NCBI GenBank assembly: GCA_051531935.1
Contig: JAOPTR010000001.1
Location: 333,708 to 397,707, forward strand
Direction of reading: 5' to 3'
Source of the DNA: OCS116 sp051531935
Lineage (GTDB): Bacteria > Pseudomonadota > Alphaproteobacteria > Rhizobiales > OSC116
DNA: 64,000 nucleotides
Positions 16,013 through 23,047 of the stretch are shown here, piece after piece. The position numbers and the translations under genes are program-made. Each line of letters opens with the position of its first letter. The stretch's first letter is position 1. The notes beneath the pieces were generated by a model. That model was not told the DNA's origin, did no database searches, and saw only the letters and a program-made list of their open reading frames with translations.

Positions 16013-17215
16013 CTAAGTCTTGGTCATGCTTCTTCCGCATGCCACAGCGCTAGACCAAGCCCATTGGAAGTTATAACCTCCCAAAAAGCCAGTCACGTCT
16101 AGTAGCTCACCAATCATATATAAGCCTTCAGTTTTTTGGCTTTCAAATGTTTGGCTCGATATTTCTCTAGTATTCACACCACCCAAGGTCACTTCGGCAG
16201 TTCTATTGCCTTCAGACCCGTTCGGCAATACATGCCACTTGTTCACCATGTCAGCCACTTTGCGAATTTTCTTATCGCTCAAATTACCAATTTGCCCGTC
16301 AATGTCTGTTTCTTCGGTAATATAAGCCGCAAGCTTTTTGGCAAAAAAACCAGACAATATATTATGTAGCATTTGTTTAGGCTTGTCTTTTTTGGCAATC
16401 ATCAAATATTCATACATGTCTTCATCAGGCATCATATTGATAACAATCTCTTTGCCCTCTCGCCAAAATGACGAAATCTGCAAAATCGCTGGGCCCGATA
16501 GCCCACGATGGGTAAACAACAAAGCTTCCCTGAATTTCTGCTTCACCTTTTTATCAGCAATCGAAACCTCAACATCAGGTATAGATATACCCGACAACGT
16601 GGCAATAAATTGTTTGGTTTCATCACTAAATGTCAGCGGCACAAGCGCAGGGCGCGTATCTACAATGCTATGGCCAAATTGTTTGGCAACAATGTAACCA
16701 ATGCTTGTGGCACCCATTTTAGGTATAGATGGGCCGCCTGTCGCCAATACAAGTTTATCACCTGTTATTGGGTCTTTATCACTGGTAAATTCAAATATGC
16801 CGTCAATTTTTTCAATTTTTTTAACTTCAATTTCTGTAATCAGTTCAACGTCATTTTTAGCACATTGGTCTTTCAGCATTTCAATGATTTGCATGGCACT
16901 GTCATTGCAAAAATATTGTCCCAAAGTTTTTTCATGGTAAGAAATTTTATACTCATCAACCAATTTAATAAAATCTCGCGGTGTATAACGTTTTAAGGCC
17001 GAAATACAAAAATTCTTATTTTCCGAGATAAATTTGTTTTTATCAGTATTGATGTTGGTAAAATTACAACGTCCACCACCCGATATGCGCACCTTTTGAG
17101 CCACATAGCGGTTATGTTCAAGCACAACAACTTTGTTGCCATTCTTGCCCGCTTCAATCGCACACATTAAACCGGCTGCACCGCCACCAAGTATTACCAC
17201 ATCATAATGTGTCAT
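16013..17215 (-). CDS. HI0933-family FAD-dependent oxidoreductase (YhiN/BaiN-like)
   Basis: 400-aa flavoprotein of the HI0933/YhiN family. The N-terminal Rossmann motif GGGAAGLMCAIEAG near residues 10-23 binds FAD. The family hallmark SGGGRCNFTN lies near 45-54, and a second dinucleotide segment (LATGGPSIPKMGATSIGY) is near 160. The C-terminal GELLDVTGFLGGYNFQWAW is the usual FAD-closing motif. Length is typical. The physiological substrate of most members is unknown; a 3-oxo-steroid or bile-acid desaturase activity is described for BaiN only. It is divergent from the GST gene with about 50 bp between. Confidence 0.9.
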   Translation of the reverse strand: MTHYDVVILGGGAAGLMCAIEAGKNGNKVVVLEHNRYVAQKVRISGGGRCNFTNINTDKNKFISENKNFCISALKRYTPRDFIKLVDEYKISYHEKTLGQYFCNDSAMQIIEMLKDQCAKNDVELITEIEVKKIEKIDGIFEFTSDKDPITGDKLVLATGGPSIPKMGATSIGYIVAKQFGHSIVDTRPALVPLTFSDETKQFIATLSGISIPDVEVSIADKKVKQKFREALLFTHRGLSGPAILQISSFWREGKEIVINMMPDEDMYEYLMIAKKDKPKQMLHNILSGFFAKKLAAYITEETDIDGQIGNLSDKKIRKVADMVNKWHVLPNGSEGNRTAEVTLGGVNTREISSQTFESQKTEGLYMIGELLDVTGFLGGYNFQWAWSSAVACGRSMTKT

Positions 17216-17269
17216 ATTTTTCTCTTTCGCTATTTACACGATAGCTAACATAAATTAAGAATCGTGGCT

Positions 17270-17944
17270 ATGAGTGATTTACCAATATTATATAGCTTCC
17301 GTCGATGCCCCTATGCCATGCGTGCGCGCATTGGCTTGTTAGAATCAGGCATCAAAGTCGAACTGCGCGAAATCGTCCTACGTGATAAACCTGCATCAAT
17401 GTTGGCAATATCGCCAAAAGCCACTGTCCCCGTGTTGCAACTCCCCACGGGAGAGGTCATAGATGAAAGCCTAGACATCATGCTTTGGGCGCTCAATCAA
17501 AATGACCCAAACAACCTGCTAAAAACCCAACCCTCAAAAGCCAATCCGCTCATTCTTCAAACCGATGGCACTCAAGACACACATTTCAAATTCCATCTAG
17601 ACCGCTATAAATATTCATCACGTTACGATGATGCCGATTCGCAACAAACAGGCCTTAACAGCCGAAAACAAGCCGAAATATTCATTCAAAATCTAGAGAG
17701 TCTGCTCGCAAGCAACCCATTTTTGCTCGCAGACAAACCTAGCCTAGCCGATTATGCAGTGGCGCCATTTATCCGCCAATTTGCCAATTCAGGCCGCGAA
17801 TGGTGGGATCAAGCACCCTATCCAAATACCCAGAAATGGCTAGAAACCTTCATCGCTTCCCCAACATTCCAAACCATATTTCAAAAATTCAAAGTTTGGA
17901 AACCCGATGATGAACCCATCCATTTCCCTGCTCCAAAGCCATAA
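17270..17944 (+). CDS. Glutathione S-transferase family protein (CPYA type)
   Basis: About 224 aa. The N-terminal thioredoxin fold carries FRRCPYAMRARI, with a CxxA motif near residue 12, then the cis-Pro strand (ATVPVLQL) and the DESLDIM contact. The all-helical C-terminal domain runs from about residue 90. The Cys-containing motif suggests a glutaredoxin- or omega-like thiol chemistry instead of classical conjugation. I prefer the ATG at 17270 over the GTG at 17264, with either giving the same protein apart from two residues. It is not clearly in an operon with rplU, which has its own promoter downstream. Confidence 0.85.
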   Translation: MSDLPILYSFRRCPYAMRARIGLLESGIKVELREIVLRDKPASMLAISPKATVPVLQLPTGEVIDESLDIMLWALNQNDPNNLLKTQPSKANPLILQTDGTQDTHFKFHLDRYKYSSRYDDADSQQTGLNSRKQAEIFIQNLESLLASNPFLLADKPSLADYAVAPFIRQFANSGREWWDQAPYPNTQKWLETFIASPTFQTIFQKFKVWKPDDEPIHFPAPKP

Positions 17945-17970
17945 AACAGTTCATATATAGACTCATTCGC

Positions 17971-17998
17971 TTGACACTGGACAGTCAAAATGTATATT
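17971..17998 (+). promoter_or_regulatory. Strong sigma-70 promoter candidate for rplU-rpmA
   Basis: Exact TTGACA (17971-17976), 16-bp spacer, TATATT (17993-17998). Transcription would start near 18005, giving a leader of about 150 nt before rplU. That leader contains no convincing small gene; whether it folds into a regulatory structure for L21 was not resolved. Confidence 0.6.
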
Positions 17999-18155
17999 GC
18001 GAGCATTCAAAGGGCCTTATTGCGCCTGTCTACTCGTTATGGGTTGTATGGAATCACTTATTTTTAAGGGTTTTATGCTGCAGATCCCCCAAAATGATAG
18101 AGTGAATTTTTTAAATCAAAGCCTTTCATTAGGCACAAAAAAGAGATCGAGCATT

Positions 18156-18860
18156 ATGTTTGCAGTCATCCGCACAGGCGGAAAACAATATAAAGTCGCT
18201 AAAGACGATATCCTACAAGTTGAAAAACTTGAAGTTGAAGCTGGCGAAATCATCACATTAGACGATGTTCTAATGCTTGGTGGCGAAACAACTGAAATTG
18301 GCACACCAACTGTAGCTGGCGCTGCAATTGCTTGTGAAGTTTTAGAGCAAAAACGCGACAAAAAAGTTATCGTTTTTAAGAAAAAACGTCGTCAAAACTA
18401 CCGTCGTAAAGCTGGTCATCGTCAGCATAAAACAGTATTACGCGTTATCGACATCCTAACAGGTGGCGCTAAAGCTCCTAAGTCTGCACCAAAAGCTGTT
18501 AAAGCAGTTGAAGAAGCAGCACCAAAAGCCAAAGCCGAAAAAGCTGCTGCTCCTAAAGCCGCTGCTAAAAAAGCTGCACCAAAAGCTGAAGCTTCAGCAG
18601 GCGCAAGCGTAGACGCTTCAACATTGGGTCTAACAGTAGAATTACTTGCAGAACCAAATGGCAAAAAAGATAACCTAACCAAATTATCAGCAATCGGTAA
18701 AGTTGGTGAGAAAAAGCTAAATGATATTGGTATTTTCCATTATTCACAAATGGCTCAAATCACTAAAGAAGATGCTGTTAAATTGGATGAAGCTTACACA
18801 TTTAAAGGTGACCTACCTGTAGATGTTTGGGCAACTGAAATCAAAGATCTTACTAAGTAA
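18156..18860 (+). CDS. rplU: 50S ribosomal protein L21 with long C-terminal helix-hairpin-helix extension
   Basis: Residues 1 to about 103 are a normal L21 (FAVIRTGGKQYKV start, QNYRRKAGHRQ near the end), an early-assembly protein of the large subunit that binds 23S rRNA. The start is the ATG at 18156; the frame is open upstream but nothing there resembles L21. A linker of about 50 residues rich in Ala, Lys and Pro follows, then a 65-residue C-terminal domain with LTKLSAIGKVGEKKLNDIGI. This has the helix-hairpin-helix look seen in other alphaproteobacterial L21 extensions and in DNA-repair and nuclease proteins. Total 234 aa, against about 103 in E. coli. It is co-transcribed with rpmA, 27 bp downstream. 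Confidence 0.95.
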   Translation: MFAVIRTGGKQYKVAKDDILQVEKLEVEAGEIITLDDVLMLGGETTEIGTPTVAGAAIACEVLEQKRDKKVIVFKKKRRQNYRRKAGHRQHKTVLRVIDILTGGAKAPKSAPKAVKAVEEAAPKAKAEKAAAPKAAAKKAAPKAEASAGASVDASTLGLTVELLAEPNGKKDNLTKLSAIGKVGEKKLNDIGIFHYSQMAQITKEDAVKLDEAYTFKGDLPVDVWATEIKDLTK

Positions 18861-18887
18861 GACGCAACCTATCTAGGAGAATAGACC

Positions 18888-19157
18888 ATGGCACATAAAA
18901 AAGCAGGCGGCTCATCCCGTAACGGTCGCGACTCAGCTGGTCGCCGTCTTGGTGTTAAGAAATTTGGTGGCGAAAACGTCATCTCAGGCAATATCATTGT
19001 TCGTCAGCGCGGCACTAAGTGGCATCCTGGCGTAAATGTTGGCATCGGTAAAGATCATACGATCTTTTCAGTCATCGAAGGCAATGTTTATTTCACGAAG
19101 GGTCGTAATGACCGTACGTTTGTAAACGTGATGCCGCTGGCACAAGCCGCAGAATAA
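18888..19157 (+). CDS. rpmA: 50S ribosomal protein L27
   Basis: 89 aa, starting AHKKAGGSSRNGRDS and so reaching the peptidyl-transferase centre as in E. coli. There is no cleavable N-terminal extension of the Firmicutes type. RGTKWHPG, the GKDHTIF segment and the C-terminal NVMP are conserved. A strong AGGAG precedes the ATG. The stop codon at 19155-19157 is immediately followed by a set of alternative hairpins ending in a terminator (19158-19260), which could couple L27 translation to expression of the downstream genes. Confidence 0.98.
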   Translation: MAHKKAGGSSRNGRDSAGRRLGVKKFGGENVISGNIIVRQRGTKWHPGVNVGIGKDHTIFSVIEGNVYFTKGRNDRTFVNVMPLAQAAE

Positions 19158-19260
19158 CGACGAAATATGAATTTAACTTTCGTCGGTAAAATATAACCCG
19201 ACGGAGGCTAACTCCAGAATTTTAAAACGGGTTATATTTTTATAACCCGTTTTTCTTTTG
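19158..19260 (+). promoter_or_regulatory. Candidate attenuator: five-segment mutually exclusive hairpins ending in an intrinsic terminator
   Basis: Segment 1 is 19158-19165, 2 is 19178-19186, 3 is 19188-19205, 4 is 19224-19240 and 5 is 19241-19253. 1:2 pairs over 8 bp (CGACGAAA/TTTCGTCG). 2:3 pairs over 8 bp with one G-U (TTCGTCGG/CCGACGGA). 3:4 pairs over 13 perfect bp (AAAATATAACCCG/CGGGTTATATTTT). 4:5 pairs over 13 perfect bp (AAAACGGGTTATA/TATAACCCGTTTT) and is followed by T5-C-T4, an intrinsic terminator. Because 3:4 and 4:5 share segment 4, readthrough and termination structures exclude each other. A small GGAG/CTCC hairpin lies in the 3:4 loop. The order begins right at the rpmA stop codon. 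Confidence 0.7.
19224..19260 (+). terminator. Intrinsic terminator after rpmA
   Basis: 13-bp perfect stem with a TTTT loop followed by a T-rich tract. Its 5' arm can instead pair with 19188-19200, so termination may be conditional. Confidence 0.85.
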
Positions 19261-19336
19261 CCTAAATTTCAAGCAAAAGAACTTAAAGCCACACAATTAC
19301 GTGCGGTATAATTTGTTAAAATGTCTGGAGACAATA

Positions 19337-19924
19337 ATGACACATATAAGATCAGAAGAAATATTACCCGATACTTTGGAGACGGAGCGGCTTCACCTAC
19401 GTCCGCTGAAATCAACCGACGCAGCACGAATTGTGCAGCTAGCAAACAACCCAAACATCGCGTTCCTTCTAGGTTCAATGCCGCACCCCTATACAATGCA
19501 GCATGCCGAGGAATTCCTCGCACGAGTCAAGAAACGCGAAACCCACGTTTTCGGCATTTGCCTAAAAGGCGATAAAGAAAACATCATTGGCACCATTGGT
19601 GTTGGCCCTCGCTGGTCACCCGAAGAGCCAGAAATTGGCTTTTGGATTGGCGAAGAATACTGGGAAAACCAATATACTGCCGAATCCGTTCAGGCCATAC
19701 TTACCTACGCGTTCGAGTTTTTAAAATACGAGAAAATATATTGCTCATGCCGGATCGAAAACGACAAGCCGCGCAATGTTATCCATTCCTGTGGTTTAGT
19801 CTATATTGGCCGTACCGAACGTCATTTCGATACGCCAAACCAAACCTTCGCGATGGATAAATATTTCCTCACCCACAAAATGTGGCAAGAGCGTAATGCA
19901 GTCACACTAAAAGCTGCACAATAA
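19337..19924 (+). CDS. GNAT acetyltransferase, RimJ/RimL type
   Basis: 195 aa, single GNAT domain (LETERLHLRPL start; GFWIGEEYWENQYTAE in the CoA-binding region; C-terminal NDKPRNVIHSCG in place of the usual N-x-AS helix). I start it at the ATG at 19337, preceded by TGGAGA; a GTG at 19301 would add 12 residues. A GNAT gene between rpmA and obgE is common in Rhizobiales, where ribosomal-protein acetylation has been suggested but not shown. The pyrophosphate loop lacks the usual QxxGxG/A glycines (YWENQYTAE), so catalytic competence is uncertain. Confidence 0.83.
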   Translation: MTHIRSEEILPDTLETERLHLRPLKSTDAARIVQLANNPNIAFLLGSMPHPYTMQHAEEFLARVKKRETHVFGICLKGDKENIIGTIGVGPRWSPEEPEIGFWIGEEYWENQYTAESVQAILTYAFEFLKYEKIYCSCRIENDKPRNVIHSCGLVYIGRTERHFDTPNQTFAMDKYFLTHKMWQERNAVTLKAAQ

Positions 19925-19933
19925 AATAGTAGC

Positions 19934-19965
19934 CCGTGTTCGCAATTTCCAGACAGCGAACACGG
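19934..19965 (+). promoter_or_regulatory. Hairpin between the two GNAT genes
   Basis: Perfect 10-bp GC-rich stem CCGTGTTCGC / GCGAACACGG with a 12-base loop, nine bases after the first GNAT stop. T-rich sequence follows only further on, so it may be a weak terminator or an RNA-stability element. Confidence 0.55.
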
Positions 19966-19994
19966 TCACTCACCCATTTTTAAACGGCAAAATC

Positions 19995-20525
19995 ATGTTA
20001 AATTCAGCACGCCTCATACTCAAAACACCAACTCTGGCCGATGCGCCAGATATCGCAAAATATCTAAACCGCAAAGACACGGCTCCCATGATGAGCCATG
20101 TCCCCTACCCATATACGCTTGATGATGCACGACAATTCATCACCAAAACCACAGCGAATATGGACAATAAAATTTTCAACGGCATCTATAATCTAGAAAA
20201 TAGTTTCATGGGCATCGTTGGCATTGTTCCTAAGCCAACGGGTGATGAAATCGCCTATTGGCTCGGCTATCCATTTTGGGGTAAAGGCTATATGCCAGAG
20301 GCATGCGCCCTCACCATCACAATGTTTTTTAAGCAAACTAAAAAACCCGAGCTTTATGTTAGCCACCTGTTAAATAACGATAAATCAAAATCAGTTATCG
20401 CCAAATTAGGTTTTAAATATGTCGATAATGTTATGTTAGATTGCGTCGCACGCAATAGTTTAGAAGAAGCCAAACGCTACAAAATAACCAAACATGAATG
20501 GGAAAATCGTAAAAGCCAAAAATAA
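19995..20525 (+). CDS. GNAT acetyltransferase, RimJ/RimL type
   Basis: 176 aa, single GNAT domain with a canonical acetyl-CoA loop (FWGKGYMPEA near residues 94-103), a SARLILKTPT first strand and a final KSVIAKLGFKYV helix. It is the second of two consecutive GNAT genes before obgE and, unlike its neighbour, keeps the glycines needed for CoA binding. The substrate is unknown; position suggests a link to ribosome components. Stable GC-rich hairpins lie on both sides (19934-19965 and 20527-20563). Confidence 0.87.
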   Translation: MLNSARLILKTPTLADAPDIAKYLNRKDTAPMMSHVPYPYTLDDARQFITKTTANMDNKIFNGIYNLENSFMGIVGIVPKPTGDEIAYWLGYPFWGKGYMPEACALTITMFFKQTKKPELYVSHLLNNDKSKSVIAKLGFKYVDNVMLDCVARNSLEEAKRYKITKHEWENRKSQK

Positions 20526-20526
20526 A

Positions 20527-20563
20527 GGTGGCGCAGCTCTTTTCCGAGCCTTTGCGCGCCACC
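20527..20563 (+). terminator. GC-rich hairpin after the second GNAT gene
   Basis: Stem GGTGGCGC / GCGCCACC (8 bp) enclosing a small GCTC/GAGC hairpin. No good T run follows, so it is a possible terminator or processing site. Confidence 0.45.
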
Positions 20564-20729
20564 CTCTCCCTCTTAAACTTTATGCAGCCATTTAAACAGA
20601 AAGATACCCATCTCGCAACATGTATTTGAAAATAGATTCTGACTTGTTCAGTCATAAGTCCATTTATATTAACTGAATATTAATGGCTTTTTGCTGATTC
20701 GACCTTAAGCTCACAACCACCACAAGTCA

Positions 20730-20743
20730 TTGATTTGAATCAA
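20730..20743. promoter_or_regulatory. Perfect FNR/FixK-type box upstream of obgE
   Basis: TTGAT-TTGA-ATCAA matches the FNR/FixK consensus TTGAT-N4-ATCAA exactly. It lies 70 bp before the obgE start codon. An oxygen-responsive FNR/FixK protein is the expected binder if the site is real. Confidence 0.45.
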
Positions 20744-20812
20744 TCAATCAATTTAACTAGACATAGCAACGCTTTTCAGGCAAAAGATGGCAACAATATT
20801 AGAGACATCGAT

Positions 20813-21874
20813 ATGAAATTTTTAGACCAAGCACATATATTTGTAAAATCAGGCGCAGGCGGCGCAGGCTGCGTATCCTTCAGACGCGAGAAATACCTCG
20901 AATTTGGCGGGCCAGATGGTGGCGATGGTGGCCGTGGCGGTCATGTAATCGTTAAATGCGTTGATGGCCTCAATACGCTTATTGACTATCGCTTCATGCA
21001 GCATTTCAAAGCCAAAACAGGCATTCATGGCATGGGTCGTGATATGAATGGCGCCAAGGGTGGCGACATCATTCTTAAAGTACCTGTTGGCACACAAATA
21101 TTCGATGACGATAACGAAACATTGCTCGTCGATATGACCGAAGTGGGTCAAGAACATATTCTATTGCAAGGCGGCAATGGTGGCTTTGGTAACGCTTATT
21201 TCAAAAGCGCAACCAACCAATCTCCACGTCGTGCAAACCCAGGCATTCCAGGCGAAGAAATGTGGATTCATCTACGCCTAAAACTTATTGCCGATGCAGG
21301 CCTATTGGGTTTCCCAAATGCAGGTAAATCAACTTTCTTAGCTGCCACCAGTGCCGCTAAGCCAAAAATTGCCGATTATCCGTTTACAACTTTGCACCCC
21401 AATTTGGGCGTTATCAACCAAGATAACAAAGAATTTGTAATGGCCGACATTCCTGGCATCATCGAAGGCGCACATGAAGGCGTTGGCCTTGGTCATCGCT
21501 TTTTAGGCCATGTCGAACGTTGTTCAGTATTGCTACATCTGCTCGATGGCACAGACGAAAAATTCGTCGAAAATTATGTCATCATGCGCGATGAATTGGC
21601 AAAATATGCCGATGCACTTGCCAAAAAGCCCGAAATTCTGGTTATCAATAAAATCGACGCATTAAGCCAAGATGAAATTGATGAAAGAGTGGCCGCTCTA
21701 CAAAAAGTGACAAAACAAAAAATATTCACCATGTCTGCCGTTGCCAAAATCAACGTGCCAGATGTATTGCGTCAATTGTTAAGAGTGATTGAAGGTGACC
21801 GACCGATAGGTTCCGATGATGATGCTGCCGAAGAGGTAGAAGTCAAAGCCGAAAAACCTTGGTCTCCACTGTAA
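20813..21874 (+). CDS. obgE: Obg family GTPase (ribosome assembly)
   Basis: Essential GTPase that binds the 50S subunit and links ribosome maturation to growth and stringent control. The start is the ATG at 20813, giving 353 aa and the standard FLDQAHIFVKSG N-terminus; the frame is open further upstream but is not conserved. The Gly-rich Obg fold occupies residues 1-159, followed by a G domain with G1 GFPNAGKS, the TT switch in YPFTTLHPN, G3 DIPGI, G4 NKID and G5 SAVA. The C-terminal tail after the G domain is short and acidic. It sits in the order rpmA-GNAT-GNAT-obgE-proB-proA, with a perfect FNR-type box 70 bp upstream. Confidence 0.97.
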   Translation: MKFLDQAHIFVKSGAGGAGCVSFRREKYLEFGGPDGGDGGRGGHVIVKCVDGLNTLIDYRFMQHFKAKTGIHGMGRDMNGAKGGDIILKVPVGTQIFDDDNETLLVDMTEVGQEHILLQGGNGGFGNAYFKSATNQSPRRANPGIPGEEMWIHLRLKLIADAGLLGFPNAGKSTFLAATSAAKPKIADYPFTTLHPNLGVINQDNKEFVMADIPGIIEGAHEGVGLGHRFLGHVERCSVLLHLLDGTDEKFVENYVIMRDELAKYADALAKKPEILVINKIDALSQDEIDERVAALQKVTKQKIFTMSAVAKINVPDVLRQLLRVIEGDRPIGSDDDAAEEVEVKAEKPWSPL

Positions 21875-21909
21875 AAGTTTAAAGAGACAGCTCTAATAAA
21901 CGAAATCAC

Positions 21910-23046
21910 ATGACTAACATACATATAGACGCACTCGAAAAAGCTCAAAAAATAGTCATCAAAATTGGCTCCGCATTGCTCATCGACAAAAATGGGCAAT
22001 TGCGGCAAACTTGGCTCGATGCCGTCGGCCAAGATGTGCAAACGCTTATTGCCGCGGGCAAACAAGTCATCATTGTATCATCTGGCGCCATTGGTTTAGG
22101 GCGCATGCAGGCGGGCTTTGCCAAAGGCAAGCTCAAGCTAGAGCAAAGCCAAGCAGCAGCGGCCATTGGCCAAATCGCATTAGCAAATAGCTATGAAGGC
22201 GCTTTTAAGCCGCATAATATTCAAGTCGCGCAAGTCTTATTGTCGTTAGAAGATAGCGAAAATCGCAAACGCTATATCAATGCCACCAATACCATCAACA
22301 CCCTAACCAGTTTAGGGTTTGTGCCAATAATCAACGAAAATGATACCATCGCTACAACCGAAATCCGCTTTGGCGATAACGACCGCTTAGCCGCACGCGT
22401 GGCTTCAATGGTCGATGCCGACTTACTGATATTATTATCGGATATTGATGGCCTATATACGGCTAACCCGCAGCATGATAGCAACGCCAAACACATCCCC
22501 GTCATCAAAACCATCAGCCACGAAATTAAAAACAGCGCAGGCACAAGTGGCTCAGATTATGGCACAGGCGGCATGGTCACCAAAATATTGGCTGCGCAAA
22601 TCGCCACCGATTCTGGCTGCCCGATGATTATTGCCGACGGCCGCACACAAAATCCCATTCAGGCGGTCATAAATGGCGCTAAGTTCAGTATTTTCTTGGC
22701 TCAATCCAGTCTCACAGCAGCACGCAAAAAATGGCTTAATGCCACGTTAGAGCCAAAAGGCGCACTGGTCATAGACAAAGGCGCCGAACGCGCTTTGCTC
22801 AAAGGCAGTAGTTTGCTAAGTGCTGGTGTTACAAAAGTAACTGGTCAATTTGACAATGGCGATACACTCAATGTGCAAAATTCAGATGGCCTCACCATTG
22901 CTCATGGCCTCACAAGTTATAATTCAAAAGACGCAATGCGCATTATTGGCAAAAAAAGCCATGAAATAGCCGATATTTTAGGCTATGCTGGGCGTACAAA
23001 TATCATCCATCGCGACAATCTTGTCCTCATCAAAAAGAGTATATAA
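21910..23046 (+). CDS. proB: Glutamate 5-kinase with PUA domain
   Basis: First enzyme of proline synthesis; phosphorylates glutamate to the gamma-glutamyl phosphate passed to ProA. The amino-acid-kinase domain (residues about 10-265) has KIGSALL, SSGAIGLG, the NENDTI feedback/substrate loop and GTGGMVTK. A C-terminal PUA domain (about 285-365) makes the full-length 378-aa form. It ends one base before proA and is co-transcribed with it; obgE lies 35 bp upstream. Confidence 0.97.
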   Translation: MTNIHIDALEKAQKIVIKIGSALLIDKNGQLRQTWLDAVGQDVQTLIAAGKQVIIVSSGAIGLGRMQAGFAKGKLKLEQSQAAAAIGQIALANSYEGAFKPHNIQVAQVLLSLEDSENRKRYINATNTINTLTSLGFVPIINENDTIATTEIRFGDNDRLAARVASMVDADLLILLSDIDGLYTANPQHDSNAKHIPVIKTISHEIKNSAGTSGSDYGTGGMVTKILAAQIATDSGCPMIIADGRTQNPIQAVINGAKFSIFLAQSSLTAARKKWLNATLEPKGALVIDKGAERALLKGSSLLSAGVTKVTGQFDNGDTLNVQNSDGLTIAHGLTSYNSKDAMRIIGKKSHEIADILGYAGRTNIIHRDNLVLIKKSI

Positions 23047-23047
23047 T

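Noticed and set aside
17945..18155. L21 leader as a known riboswitch or autoregulatory RNA
   Set aside because: The leader of about 150 nt has some short stems, but I could not recognise the published Firmicutes L21 leader structure, so no call was made.
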